Assembly: GCA_035317605.1 (NCBI GenBank)
Contig: DATHGT010000364.1
Location: 1-64,000 of the forward strand
DNA: 64,000 nt
Reading direction: 5' to 3'
Origin: DATHGT01 sp035317605
GTDB lineage: Bacteria > Methylomirabilota > Methylomirabilia > Rokubacteriales > CSP1-6
In this document: piece by piece, positions 1 to 8,713 of the stretch
Layout of the letters: every line of letters starts with the position of its first letter
How positions within the stretch are numbered: position 1 is the first letter of the stretch
Translations under genes and position numbers: made by a program
Notes under the pieces: model-generated
The model's input: only the letters and a program-made list of their open reading frames with translations
Told to the model about the DNA's origin: nothing
The model's database searches: none

Positions 1-632
1 ATCCGCACGTCGTCGACCCGGCCACGCGCGTCGAGGTGGATCAGCGCCGTCACCGCCTCGATCGCGAAGTCTCCGGCACGGCGCGATAACTCCTCCACCG
101 CCCAGCCAGCCCCGCGCAGGAGCGGAATCTCGACGTCAACCAGCAGCTCGTCGGGCGCGAGCACTGACGTGAGATATCCCGTGAAGAAGTCGCGGGCGGC
201 GACCGTGCGGCGGCCCCCGCGCCCGGCGACGTCGAAGCGCGCGTCGAGCGCCACCATCGCCATCGGAAGCTCCGCCGCCGGATCGGCGTGGGCCAGGCTT
301 CCGCCGAGGGTGCCCAGCGTGCGCACGCGGACGTTACCGATCAGCGCCGCGGCCTCGCGCAGCAGCGGACACGCGCGCGCCAGCTCGGTGGATTCTTCCA
401 GCGTCGCGTGACGGGTCAGCGCGCCGATCCGCAAGCGATCACCGGCCACGCTGACGCGATCGAGCGGCAGCGCGTTGACGTCGACGACCACGCGCGGCCG
501 GGCCAGCCGATAGTTGAGCAGCGGCACCAGGCTCTGGCCTCCGGCCAGCACCTTCGCGTCGTCCCGGCGCTCGGCCAGCACGTCGAGGGTTTCGTCGATA
601 CTGGGCGGCGCCATGTACTCGAACGTGTGCAT
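1..632 (-). CDS. FAD-binding subunit of a molybdenum hydroxylase (CoxM/XdhB-like), partial
   Basis: This is the first 210 codons of a FAD-binding (medium) subunit of a xanthine dehydrogenase/CO dehydrogenase-type molybdenum hydroxylase; the C-terminal end lies off the left edge. In such enzymes this subunit passes electrons from the 2Fe-2S subunit to FAD and an acceptor. The product starts MHTFEYMAPPSIDE and has the family's two FAD-loop signatures, AGGQSLVPLLN near residue 30 and TLGGSLAHADPAAE near residue 107. The ATG at 632 is the natural start because it gives the family N-terminus directly, although no strong ribosome binding site is seen. It follows the small lipoprotein gene by 25 bases and probably closes the hyuA-hyuB-SDR operon. 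The large molybdopterin and small iron-sulfur subunits would be expected to the left, outside the window. Substrate cannot be told from this subunit. Confidence 0.85.
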   Translation of the reverse strand, partial: MHTFEYMAPPSIDETLDVLAERRDDAKVLAGGQSLVPLLNYRLARPRVVVDVNALPLDRVSVAGDRLRIGALTRHATLEESTELARACPLLREAAALIGNVRVRTLGTLGGSLAHADPAAELPMAMVALDARFDVAGRGGRRTVAARDFFTGYLTSVLAPDELLVDVEIPLLRGAGWAVEELSRRAGDFAIEAVTALIHLDARGRVDDVR

Positions 633-657
633 CGGAAAACGCTCTTGCCGTCCGAGC

Positions 658-858
658 TCAGAGCTGCTGGCGGCGCATGGTGGGATAACGCTGCAGCATG
701 TCGGTCGGGCTCGCGAAGTTCGTGGGAGACTCGGCGGCCGGCGGACGGACCTCCGAGGAGGTCGAAGCTGGAACATTCGTCGTGACGGCCCGAGCGCAGC
801 CCGCGGCGAGCACGGCCAGCGCGATCACCACGCCCAGGCGCCTTCCTGCTTCAAACAT
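658..858 (-). CDS. small predicted lipoprotein (66 aa), unknown function
   Basis: A 66-residue protein with a lipoprotein signal peptide: basic MFEAGRR, a hydrophobic core and the lipobox LAAGC ending at Cys21. The mature part is about 45 residues, rich in Pro, Ser and Thr, and ends in MRRQQL; it has no recognisable domain. It overlaps the end of the SDR gene by eight bases, which suggests translational coupling, and sits just before the FAD-subunit gene. A secreted lipoprotein inside a catabolic operon is unusual. The signal peptide supports a real gene, but the short length and lack of a family leave moderate doubt. Confidence 0.55.
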   Translation of the reverse strand: MFEAGRRLGVVIALAVLAAGCARAVTTNVPASTSSEVRPPAAESPTNFASPTDMLQRYPTMRRQQL

Positions 859-1642
859 CCCACCCTCCGTCGACGGTGATGGACTGGCCGGTCATGTTCT
901 TCGACTCGTCCGACGCGAGGAAGCACACGGTGTCGGCGACGTCCTGGGCCGTGGTGACGCGGCGCAGGGCCATCTCGTCGACGTACTCTTGATACACGCG
1001 CTCGGCCGTCCAGCCCGCGCCGCGGACGCGCGCCTTCTCGCGGCAGAGCTTGGCCATCCGCTCGCCGCCGACGATGCCCGGGTGGACGGCGTTGACGTTG
1101 ACGTTGTAGGGGCCGGCCTCGAGGGCGACCGTCCGCGTGAGCCCGCGGATCGCCCACTTCGACGACGAGTACGCGGCGCGATGCTTGTAGCCGCGCAGGC
1201 CCGAGGTGCCGCTGACGTTGACGATCTTGCCGTAACGCTGGGCCAGCATGGTCGGCAGCACGTGCTTGATGGGCAGGAACGTCCCGCGCACGTTGACGGC
1301 CAGCACCTCGTCGAAGTCCTCGACCGCGATCTCCGACACCGGCGTCTCGATGGGGCCGGTGATGCCGGCGGCGTTCACGAGAACGTCGATGCGCCCGCCG
1401 AACGCGGCGCGTGTCGCATCCGCCAACACTTTCACCTGCGCTTCGACCGTGACGTCGGTCGGCCGAACGAGCGCGCGGCGGCCCAGCGTCTCGATCTCAC
1501 GAGCCAGCGCGTCGAGCGGCGCGGCGTCGCGCGCGGCGAGAGCCAGGTCCGCGCCCTCGCGCGCCAGCGTGAGACAGATCTCGCGTCCCAGGCCCTTGGC
1601 GGCGCCGGTGACGATGGCGATGCGCCCCTGGAGCCTGTTCAA
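851..1642 (-). CDS. SDR-family NAD(P)-dependent dehydrogenase
   Basis: A 263-residue classical short-chain dehydrogenase/reductase, the usual length for the family. It has the cofactor motif TGAAKGLG at residues 12-19, the NAG-type motif as NAAGITG near residue 90, and the catalytic Ser and YSSSK near residues 145-162. The C-terminus ends in the common TVDGGWDV pattern. An Asp or Arg choice for NAD versus NADP cannot be made reliably here. Its start ATG overlaps the hyuB stop codon (ATGA), so it is co-translated with the hydantoinase genes and may oxidise or reduce a hydroxy or keto intermediate of the same pathway. The substrate is unknown. Confidence 0.9.
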   Translation of the reverse strand: MNRLQGRIAIVTGAAKGLGREICLTLAREGADLALAARDAAPLDALAREIETLGRRALVRPTDVTVEAQVKVLADATRAAFGGRIDVLVNAAGITGPIETPVSEIAVEDFDEVLAVNVRGTFLPIKHVLPTMLAQRYGKIVNVSGTSGLRGYKHRAAYSSSKWAIRGLTRTVALEAGPYNVNVNAVHPGIVGGERMAKLCREKARVRGAGWTAERVYQEYVDEMALRRVTTAQDVADTVCFLASDESKNMTGQSITVDGGWDV

Positions 1643-3267
1643 TCGACGTATCCCTCGCGCCGGTCGGCCTCGACACGCTCGGTCTCACGCTCCGCCGGCT
1701 GGCCGTAACCGCCGCCGCCGCACGTCTCGACGAGCACGAGATCGCCACGCCGTAGCGTGAGCGTTTGCTTGCCCGAGACCTCGCGCTCGCCGTCGGCCGA
1801 GCGCAGCGTGACTCGGAACGGCGCACCGTCGCCGCCGCCGGCCAGGCCCCACGGAGGAATCACCCGGCGCTCGAACATGGTGGTCAGCGTGATCTCGTCG
1901 CCGAGCACGCGGTACGCACGTATTTGGCCAAGCCCGCCGCGCCGGCGTCCATCTCCGGACGAGCCCGGGCGCAGCGCGTGCTCCTCGACCAGGAACGGAT
2001 ACTCGCCCTCGATCACCTCGGTCGGCGTGTTCATCACGTTGGACATGTGCACGCGCACGGCGGAGTCGCCGTCCATGGCCGCGGTGGCTCCCTCGCCGCC
2101 TCCGTGGACCTCGTAGAGGATGGCCCAGCGGCCGTCGTCGCCGCGCGCGCCGAAGATCAGCACCCCTGACGTCGTGGTGCCGCCGGCGGCCACGCGGTCG
2201 GGAAGCACGGGCGCCAGCGCCTTGAAGATCGCGTCGACGACCCGCTGCGAGGTCTCGTGGTTCCCGCCGACCACGGGGCGATCGGGATCGGGATCGAGCA
2301 CCGAGCGCGGCGGCACGATCACCCGCAGCGGGCGATAGCAGCCGTCGTTCGGCGGCACCTCGGGCGCGATCAACGCCTTCATCGCGTAGTAGACGGACGA
2401 GCAGGCGATGAAGCGGGTGGTGTTCACCGGCCCCTTCGCCTGCGGATCGGTCCCCGTGAAATCGAACGTCGCCTCGTCGCCCGCGACCGTGACGCGGACC
2501 TTGACCCGGATCGGGCGCGCCTCCACGCCGTCGTCGTCGAGCCAGTCCTCGCCTTCCCAGCTTCCGTCGGGCAGCGCGCGGATGGCGGCACGCATCTGCT
2601 CCTCGGACTCCCCCTGCAAGCGCTCGAAGCACGCCTGCACGGTGGCGACGCCGTGGGTCGCGAACAGCTCGCCGAGGCGGCGGGCCGCCACGTCGTCGGC
2701 CGCGAACTGCGCGAACAGATCGCCCTCGCGCTCGGCGCGCCCGCGCACGTTGGCGAGCACGAACTCGATCTTCTCGCGATCGGGCCCCGCCGCCGAGAAG
2801 AGCCGGATGGGCGCGATCCGCAATCCCTCCTGATGCGCCTCGGTGGCCCACGGCACGTAGCTCCCCGGTACGGCCCCGCCGATGTCGGCCCAGTGCGCTA
2901 AATTAATAGCGAAGGCCACCAGCTGCCCCTCGGCGAACACCGGCCTTACCGCCTTGACGTCCGGAAGATGATTGCCGCCGACCTCGGGCAGGTTCAGAAA
3001 CCACACGTCGCCATCGCGCAGATTCTCAGCGGGCACGCGCTTCAGCAGCTCCTTCACCGTGAAGCCCATCACGCCCATGTGGATGGGGATGTCGCGGCCC
3101 TGCGCGATGAGCCGCCCCTCGGCGTCGGTCAGCGCCGAGGAGAGATCGCCGGCTTCCTTGAGCAGCGGCGAGCGGGCCGAGCGCATCACGATCACGCTCA
3201 TCTCCTCGGCGATCGCGTAGAGCGCGTTGCGCACGACCTCGAGCGTGACCGGATGGACGGAGCTCAC
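1639..3267 (-). CDS. hyuB: hydantoinase B/oxoprolinase family protein
   Basis: A 542-residue HyuB-type subunit, of the family that with HyuA performs ATP-dependent ring opening of hydantoins or 5-oxoproline, or acetone carboxylase-like reactions. The N-terminus SSVHPVTLEVVRNALYAIAE and the downstream GNHLPDVKAV, GGNHETSQ and GGGEGA segments are typical of the family. I place the start at GTG 3267, which overlaps the hyuA stop as GTGA and lies behind a good GGAGGAG ribosome binding site. An ATG far upstream in the same frame would run back through hyuA and is rejected. The 3' end overlaps the SDR start by four bases. The true substrate is not predictable from sequence; this family is often annotated too precisely. 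Confidence 0.92.
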   Translation of the reverse strand: MSSVHPVTLEVVRNALYAIAEEMSVIVMRSARSPLLKEAGDLSSALTDAEGRLIAQGRDIPIHMGVMGFTVKELLKRVPAENLRDGDVWFLNLPEVGGNHLPDVKAVRPVFAEGQLVAFAINLAHWADIGGAVPGSYVPWATEAHQEGLRIAPIRLFSAAGPDREKIEFVLANVRGRAEREGDLFAQFAADDVAARRLGELFATHGVATVQACFERLQGESEEQMRAAIRALPDGSWEGEDWLDDDGVEARPIRVKVRVTVAGDEATFDFTGTDPQAKGPVNTTRFIACSSVYYAMKALIAPEVPPNDGCYRPLRVIVPPRSVLDPDPDRPVVGGNHETSQRVVDAIFKALAPVLPDRVAAGGTTTSGVLIFGARGDDGRWAILYEVHGGGEGATAAMDGDSAVRVHMSNVMNTPTEVIEGEYPFLVEEHALRPGSSGDGRRRGGLGQIRAYRVLGDEITLTTMFERRVIPPWGLAGGGDGAPFRVTLRSADGEREVSGKQTLTLRRGDLVLVETCGGGGYGQPAERETERVEADRREGYVD

Positions 3268-5357
3268 CGCGACTCCTCCAGGATCAGGTTGCCGAAGCGA
3301 TCGCCGTGGCAGCGCTGGCCGGGGTAGACGATCGTCGTCGACCACTCGTCCTCGATGAGCGCGGGGCCGTCGACCGAGCGGCCCGCGCCGAACGCCTCGC
3401 GCTGGTAGCGCGGCATCGCGGTCTCGCCGGTCTCGCGGAAGAACGCACGCTGCTTGCCCGACGGCGCCAGCGCGCCCGTGGCCTCGACGCCTGGCAGCTC
3501 GAGACCGCGATCGACGGCGCGCGCGGTGAGGCGCAGGTTCACGCACTCCACGCTCTCGCCGGTCGCGTAGCCGTAGAGCCGGCGGTGCTGGGTCTCGAAC
3601 GCCGCGCGCAGGGCCGCGAGGTCGGGATCCCAGGCGATCTCGATCTCGTAGTTCTGCCCGGAATAGCGCAGGTCGACGCTCCGCGCGAGCGCGATGCGAT
3701 CGCGCGCGACGCCTTCGTCCAGCAGCGGCGTCACGCACCGCGCGTCGAGCTCGCCGAAGGCGTCCTCCGCGCGCTTGCCGTCCCAGGCGTCGAGACGCGC
3801 CCGGTGGGTCACGACCGCGTCGTAACGCAGCGGCGAGACCAGGCAGCCCAGCGCCGAGAACGCGCCGGAGTGGGCGGGCACGACCACGCGCGCGATGCCG
3901 GCCAGGCGAGCCAGCGCGCCCGCGTGCATCGGCCCCGCGCCCCCGTACGCGATCAGCGTGAAGTCACGCAGGTCGTGGCCGCGCTGCACGGAGACCAGGC
4001 GAAGCGCCCGCAACATGTTGGCGTTGGCGATCTCGATCACCCCATGCGCGGCTTCGTGAAGGCCGAGCGACCATCGCTGGGCGAGCGCCGCCATGGCGGC
4101 CCGCGCGCGGTCGGGATCGAGATCGATCGCGCCGCCGTACGTCCGCTCGACATTCAGGTAGCCGAGCAGGACGTTGGCGTCGGTCACGGTCGCGGCCTCG
4201 CCGCCCAGCCCGTAGCAAGCGGGCCCGGGCGAGGCGCCCGCGCTCTGGGGGCCGACCTTGAGCGCCCCCGCCGCGTCGGCGTGGGCGATGGAGCCCCCGC
4301 CGGCCCCGATCGACTCGACCGCGACCATGGGCAGCCGCAGGGGATATTCGCCGAGGCGCCGCTGCGAGCCCGTCTCGGGCAGCCCGTCGGCGATCAGGCA
4401 GACGTCGGTCGTGGTGCCGCCCATGTCGAAGGCGAGCGCGCGCGCGATCCCGAGCGTGCGCGCGACGTGGGCGGCGGCGGCCACGCCCGCGGCGGGTCCC
4501 GACATGGCCATGGCGAGCGGACGGGCCGCCGCGACGGCCACCGACATCATGCCGCCCGCCGAGTGGAGCAGGTGCAGGCGCGTGTCGGCGTTGCGCGCGG
4601 CCAGCGAGTGTTTCAGGTCGTCCAGGTAGTTCGTGGCCAGCGGCATGACCGCGGCGTTGAGCACGGTCGTGCACGCGCGCTCGTATTCGCGGAACTCGGC
4701 GTTGATCTCGCTCGAGATCGTCACGTGGCGGAAGTGCTGGCCCAGCGCTTCTCGCAGCGCGCGCTCGTGGGCGGGGTTGCCGTAGGCGTGAAGCAGGCAG
4801 ACCGCCACGCTCTCGATGCCGTCGCGCGCGAAGCGCTCGACGATCACGGGCACGTCGTCGAGGGAGAGCGGGATGAGCACGGTGCCGTCGACGGCCACGC
4901 GCTCGGTGACCTCGGCGCGCCAGCGTCGCGGCACCAGGGGCTCGGGCTTGGCCGGCGCGTCCAGCCGGTAGAGATGCGTCCGATTCTGACGCGCGATCTC
5001 GAGCACGTCGCGGAAGCCGCGCGTGGTCACCAGGCCCACCGCGGCGGTCCGGCCTTCGACGATCGCGTTGGTGACGATGGTCGTCCCGTGGGCGAGCGAG
5101 GTGGCGACAGGCTCGCCGCCGGTCAGCCGCGCGAGCCCCTGGAGGACGCCGTCGGCCGGGCGCGCGGTGGTCGTCGGCACCTTGCAGCTGGTGAGCGCGC
5201 CGCCGGACCAGCCGACCAGGTCCGTGAAGGTCCCGCCGACGTCGACGCCGACCGAGATCGAGGGGCGCGACGGCTTTGCCGGGGCGCCCCGAGCGTTGGG
5301 GGTTTGGGGGCCGTTTCGGGGCCCCCAATCAATCGATCGAGCCATGACGGGGGTCAT
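3264..5357 (-). CDS. hyuA: hydantoinase/oxoprolinase family protein, A subunit
   Basis: A 697-residue HyuA-type ATP-binding subunit. The actin-like ATPase phosphate loop GVDVGGTFTD is at residues 37-46 and a second acidic/phosphate motif AFDMGGTTTDV lies near residue 310. It partners HyuB, which follows with a GTGA overlap. The first 35 residues are unusual: most family members start only a few residues before the GVDVGGTFTD motif, but here that stretch is encoded by a copy of a GC-rich palindromic repeat (5260-5330). No start codon lies between the repeat and the motif in this frame, so translation must start at ATG 5357 or ATG 5345, upstream of the repeat. The gene is divergent from the histidine kinase, with a perfect inverted repeat between them. 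Confidence 0.92.
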   Translation of the reverse strand: MTPVMARSIDWGPRNGPQTPNARGAPAKPSRPSISVGVDVGGTFTDLVGWSGGALTSCKVPTTTARPADGVLQGLARLTGGEPVATSLAHGTTIVTNAIVEGRTAAVGLVTTRGFRDVLEIARQNRTHLYRLDAPAKPEPLVPRRWRAEVTERVAVDGTVLIPLSLDDVPVIVERFARDGIESVAVCLLHAYGNPAHERALREALGQHFRHVTISSEINAEFREYERACTTVLNAAVMPLATNYLDDLKHSLAARNADTRLHLLHSAGGMMSVAVAAARPLAMAMSGPAAGVAAAAHVARTLGIARALAFDMGGTTTDVCLIADGLPETGSQRRLGEYPLRLPMVAVESIGAGGGSIAHADAAGALKVGPQSAGASPGPACYGLGGEAATVTDANVLLGYLNVERTYGGAIDLDPDRARAAMAALAQRWSLGLHEAAHGVIEIANANMLRALRLVSVQRGHDLRDFTLIAYGGAGPMHAGALARLAGIARVVVPAHSGAFSALGCLVSPLRYDAVVTHRARLDAWDGKRAEDAFGELDARCVTPLLDEGVARDRIALARSVDLRYSGQNYEIEIAWDPDLAALRAAFETQHRRLYGYATGESVECVNLRLTARAVDRGLELPGVEATGALAPSGKQRAFFRETGETAMPRYQREAFGAGRSVDGPALIEDEWSTTIVYPGQRCHGDRFGNLILEESR
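5260..5330 (-). repeat. GC-rich palindromic repeat, copy A (inside the start of hyuA)
   Basis: This stretch matches 18311-18389. The first 37 bases from GAGGGG differ at only four places, and the rest keeps the G-run pattern loosely. The core palindrome here is CGGGGCGCCCCG, while the other copy reads CGGAGCGCTCCG, so the two changes are paired. The copy is translated as part of the hyuA N-terminus. Confidence 0.6.
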
Positions 5358-5359
5358 GG
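5342..5359. promoter_or_regulatory. perfect inverted repeat in the hyuA-kinase divergent region
   Basis: CCATGAC-GGGG-GTCATGG: seven-base arms around four G. It covers both candidate hyuA start codons (5345 and 5357) and lies 20-37 bases upstream of the candidate kinase -35. It could be an operator for a dimeric regulator or an RNA hairpin at the hyuA start. Function is inferred from symmetry and position only. Confidence 0.35.
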
Positions 5360-5378
5360 TAATCGATTCTCAGCGCCC

Positions 5379-5407
5379 TTGACGCTCCGGGCGCGCGGGC
5401 ATAGCTT
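5379..5407 (+). promoter_or_regulatory. possible sigma-70 promoter for the kinase-sox operon
   Basis: TTGACG at 5379-5384 and TAGCTT at 5402-5407 are separated by 17 bases, about 28 bases before the kinase ATG. The -35 is good; the -10 matches only half the consensus. It is the best candidate in this gap, but weak. Confidence 0.3.
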
Positions 5408-5435
5408 CGCGACAGCGTTCCTATGAGCGCTGACT

Positions 5436-7502
5436 ATGGCAAGCGGCCGTTCCGGACTCGTGCGGTATGGCGTCGCGGTGGCGGCGGTGGTCGTGGCCAC
5501 CGTCGTCAAGATCGCGCTCGACCCCCTCCTCGGTCAAGACAACCCGTTCGTGCTCCTCTTCAGCGCCGTCGTGGTCAGCGGCTGGTTCGGAGGGATGGGG
5601 CCAGCGGTCACGGCGACGATCGCCTCCGCGCTGGTCGCCGCCTATTATTTCTTGCCGCCGGATTTCTCCCTGCGGATCGATGGGCCCGGCGACCGCCTCC
5701 GCCTGTTGACGTTCATCCTGGAGGCGACCCTGATCGGCCTCCTGAGCGCCGCGCTCGAGTCGGCCCGGCAGCGGGCCGAGACGCTCAGGACCTCGCTCGA
5801 GGGCGAGGTGGCCGAGCGCACGCGGCAATACGAGAACAGCGAGATCCGCCGCCGCGCCGCCGAGGGGCTGGCCCGCGCCGCGCGAACCCTGACCGAGAGC
5901 CTCGACGTCAACGACTTGGCGGCGCGCATCGTGTCGAGTATCCGGGGCATCCTTCACGTTCGCACGGCCGGCTTCCGGATGCTCCGATCCGACGGCACGC
6001 TGCTGGCCCTGGGTGCGCCCGGTGGCGCGCCGGGCTACGCCGGGCCCGGCCACGTGGCCCCGTCGGGCCACGGGACGGCGGGCCGGGTGATCGAGACCGG
6101 CGTGCCCTACCAGTCCGCCGACGTCCTGGACGACCCGGCGGTCACGCTCGCGCCCGACGTCCGGCAGGTGATCGTCGCCGCCGGAGCGCGCGCGTACCTG
6201 AGCGTGCCGCTGCGGGCGCACGGCGTGCTGATCGGCGCGCTCACCGTCGGCGACGTGGCCGGCCGCGTCTTCAGCCACGAGGAGATCGATCTGCTCCAGG
6301 CGTTCGCCGATCAGGCGGCCCTGGCCCTCGACAACGCCCAGCTCTTCGAGGGCGCGCAGCGGGCGAACGCCGAGCTGTCGCGCGCGCAGGCGCAGCTCGT
6401 CCGCGGCGAGACCCTCCGCGCGGTGGGCGAGCTGGCCGCGGGGGCGGCCCACCACCTCAACAACCTCCTCGCGGTCGTGCTGGGACGGATCCAGATCGCG
6501 CTCAGGCGAAATCCCGACCTCGCGCGCAGCCTGGGGCCGGCCGAGCAGGCCGTGCTCGACGGCGCCGATGTGGTCAAGCGCCTGGCCCGCTTCAGCCGCG
6601 GCAACCCCGAGCCCGCCATCGTGCCCATCGACCTCAACGAGCTGGTGCAGGACGTGGTCGAGATGACGCGCCCGCGCTGGCAGAACGAGCTGGAGGCGCG
6701 CGGGATCCGCGTCGAGACCGTCCTCGAGCTCGGGCCGGTCCCGCTGGCCGCCGCCGATCCCCCGTCGATTCGCGAGGTGCTGGTCAACCTCATCCTCAAC
6801 GCGGTCGACGCCATGCCGGGCGGGGGCCGGGTGACCCTGCGCACGTGGACCACGGACGCCGGCGTGCATTGCGCCGTGTCCGACAACGGAACCGGCATGT
6901 CCGCCGAGGTGCGCCAGCGCGTGTTCGAGCCGTTCTTCACCACCAAGGGCGTCAAGAGCACCGGGCTCGGGCTCAGCGTGAACTACGGGATCATCGAGCG
7001 CCACGGCGGCGAGCTGACCGTCGACAGCGAGGAAGGGCGCGGCACGACCATCACCTTTCGATTGCGCATCGCCCAGCGCCCGCCCGGCCTGGTCCCGGCC
7101 GGGGTGTCGGAGTCGTCCGCGGTGCCCCTGCGGGTGCTGGTGATCGACGACGACGGGGCCGTGCGCGGCGTGGTCGCCGACCTGCTGGCCGAAGACGGAC
7201 ATCAGGTCGTGCAGGCCGCGGGCGGCCCCGAAGGCCTCTCGTGGCTGGCCAGCGGCCCGCGCGTGGACCTCGTCCTCACCGACCTCGGTATGCTCGGCAT
7301 GAACGGTTGGGACGTGGCGCGCGCGGTCCGGTCGGCGTATCCGGCCACCGTCGTCGGCGTCATCACCGGCTGGAACGAGGGCCTGGAGCCGAAGTCCGCC
7401 GCGCGAGGCCACGTCGATTTCATCGTCAGGAAGCCGGTGACCCTGGAGACGATGCGGGACGTGGTCGCCCAGACTCGCGCGCTGGCCGCGGTGCGCTCGT
7501 GA
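5436..7502 (+). CDS. hybrid sensor histidine kinase (DUF4118-GAF-HisKA-HATPase-receiver)
   Basis: A 688-residue membrane-bound hybrid kinase. Residues 10-105 hold about four hydrophobic segments of the DUF4118/KdpD type, followed by a short coiled stretch, a GAF domain (about 145-300), a dimerisation helix with the phospho-acceptor motif AHHLNN (His339), an ATPase domain with NLILNAVDAM, DNGTGM and a GLGL lid (about 445-545), and a C-terminal receiver (about 560-688) with the acceptor Asp in LVLTDLGM. The receiver has a Lys in VRKP near its end. No separate DNA-binding partner is adjacent, so the output regulator must act in trans. The stop overlaps the permease start as GTGA, which links this sensor to the sulfur genes downstream. 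It may sense sulfur or redox state, but the GAF ligand is not evident. Confidence 0.9.
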   Translation: MASGRSGLVRYGVAVAAVVVATVVKIALDPLLGQDNPFVLLFSAVVVSGWFGGMGPAVTATIASALVAAYYFLPPDFSLRIDGPGDRLRLLTFILEATLIGLLSAALESARQRAETLRTSLEGEVAERTRQYENSEIRRRAAEGLARAARTLTESLDVNDLAARIVSSIRGILHVRTAGFRMLRSDGTLLALGAPGGAPGYAGPGHVAPSGHGTAGRVIETGVPYQSADVLDDPAVTLAPDVRQVIVAAGARAYLSVPLRAHGVLIGALTVGDVAGRVFSHEEIDLLQAFADQAALALDNAQLFEGAQRANAELSRAQAQLVRGETLRAVGELAAGAAHHLNNLLAVVLGRIQIALRRNPDLARSLGPAEQAVLDGADVVKRLARFSRGNPEPAIVPIDLNELVQDVVEMTRPRWQNELEARGIRVETVLELGPVPLAAADPPSIREVLVNLILNAVDAMPGGGRVTLRTWTTDAGVHCAVSDNGTGMSAEVRQRVFEPFFTTKGVKSTGLGLSVNYGIIERHGGELTVDSEEGRGTTITFRLRIAQRPPGLVPAGVSESSAVPLRVLVIDDDGAVRGVVADLLAEDGHQVVQAAGGPEGLSWLASGPRVDLVLTDLGMLGMNGWDVARAVRSAYPATVVGVITGWNEGLEPKSAARGHVDFIVRKPVTLETMRDVVAQTRALAAVRS

Positions 7503-8665
7503 AGAAGCGCGCCTTCGCCGATCAATATGCGGCGCTCTTCGCCCGGCCGTGGCCGGTGTGGGGTGCGGCGGTCCTGGCCGCGGTCACCAACGTGTTCCTG
7601 TTCGCCCTCGACCGTCCGTTCACCGCCTCCGACGGCGTACGCAACTGGGGCGACTGGGTGTTCACCGGACTCGGCGTGGTCAAGCGGGCCGACCTCATCG
7701 CCCCCTGGCTCTATTCGGGATCGCTGCTCAACGTCGGCGTGGTCGCGGGCGCGCTGATCGGCGCGCTCCTGAGCAGCCAGTTCGCGCTGCGGGTGCCGGC
7801 GCGCGGCGAGCTGTTCAAGGGCGCCGTCGGCGGGATCTTGCTGGGCGCGGGGGCGACGCTGGCGTTCGGGTGCAACATCGGCGGGTTCTTCAGCGCGGTG
7901 AGCGCGCTCTCGCTCTCCGGCCTCGGAATGATGATCGGCCTGGCCGCGGGCGCCTTCCTGGGCATCCGGTATTTGATGTGGGAGATGGAGCATCGCCCGA
8001 GCTGGTCGAGCGGACGCTCTCGGGCGTTCCTCGCGCCCGCGGCGAAAGCGAGCCGCCAGCCGCTGATTGGCGTGGCCCTCGTGGTCGTGCTGCTCGCGCT
8101 GCCGTTCCTCTACTCGCAGCAGGGTCACGGCGCGCGCGGGCTGTTCCTGCTCTTCGGCGCGACGTTCGGGATGATCTTCCAGCGCTCGCGGCTGTGCCTC
8201 GTCCGCGCGTTTCGTGAGCCGTTCATGACCGGTGACGCCGAGCACACGCGCGCGGTCGCCCTGGCCATCGCCATCGGCATGCTCGGCTTCACGATTCTCA
8301 AGTTCACGGACCTCAAGGACAAGGGCGAATGGGTGTTTCCGGCCGCCGGCGCGGGGGCGCTCGCGGGCGGGCTCGTCTTCGGCGTGGGGATGGTGCTGGC
8401 CGGGGGCTGCGGGGCCGGCTCGATCTGGCGCATGGGCGAAGGCCAGGTCAAGCTCTGGGCCGCGGTCGTCACCTTCGCGCTGAGCGCCTCGCTCACGCGG
8501 CTCGTCCTCTCGCAGACCGGCCTTCAGCAGAAGCTCGGCGTGGCGGTCTTCATGCCGTCGGTCTTCGGTTGGGCGGGCGCGATCGGCGTGGTGATCGCGG
8601 TGATGCTCGGTTGGGCCGCGCTGGCGACGTGGAATGAAGCATCGGGCAAGTTCAGCGCGTTCTGA
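7499..8665 (+). CDS. YeeE/YedE family permease, likely thiosulfate uptake (TsuA-like)
   Basis: A 388-residue multi-pass membrane protein of the YeeE/YedE (sulf_transp) family. Proteins of this family such as TsuA import thiosulfate and use conserved cysteines in the pore. The two family repeats are visible as AFGCNIGGFF (Cys125) and LAGGCGAGSIWRMGEG (Cys304), with a third Cys233 in SRLCLVRAF. The GTG start at 7499 overlaps the kinase stop by four bases, and it opens directly into a family-like N-terminus. Its place just before soxYZ supports import of a reduced sulfur compound, or return of sulfur to the cytoplasm. Transport of another sulfur species, for example sulfide-derived groups, is also possible. 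Confidence 0.88.
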   Translation: MKKRAFADQYAALFARPWPVWGAAVLAAVTNVFLFALDRPFTASDGVRNWGDWVFTGLGVVKRADLIAPWLYSGSLLNVGVVAGALIGALLSSQFALRVPARGELFKGAVGGILLGAGATLAFGCNIGGFFSAVSALSLSGLGMMIGLAAGAFLGIRYLMWEMEHRPSWSSGRSRAFLAPAAKASRQPLIGVALVVVLLALPFLYSQQGHGARGLFLLFGATFGMIFQRSRLCLVRAFREPFMTGDAEHTRAVALAIAIGMLGFTILKFTDLKDKGEWVFPAAGAGALAGGLVFGVGMVLAGGCGAGSIWRMGEGQVKLWAAVVTFALSASLTRLVLSQTGLQQKLGVAVFMPSVFGWAGAIGVVIAVMLGWAALATWNEASGKFSAF

Positions 8666-8713
8666 GCGCCGATGGCATAGTAGAGAGCCTCATCTCAGGG
8701 CGAGGAGAACGAC

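Noticed and set aside
3306..5426. A 706-codon open frame on the plus strand opposite hyuA
   Set aside because: It is antisense to a clearly recognised HyuA and has low-complexity His/Arg/Gly composition without any domain.
5421..7412. A 663-codon open frame on the minus strand opposite the kinase
   Set aside because: It is antisense to a gene with all kinase motifs and shows only GC-rich shadow composition.
5423..8665. A single open frame of more than 1000 codons on the plus strand
   Set aside because: Its first two thirds are out of frame with the histidine kinase and are Arg/Pro/Ala-rich, typical of GC-rich shadow frames. Only the end is real, as the permease gene from GTG 7499.
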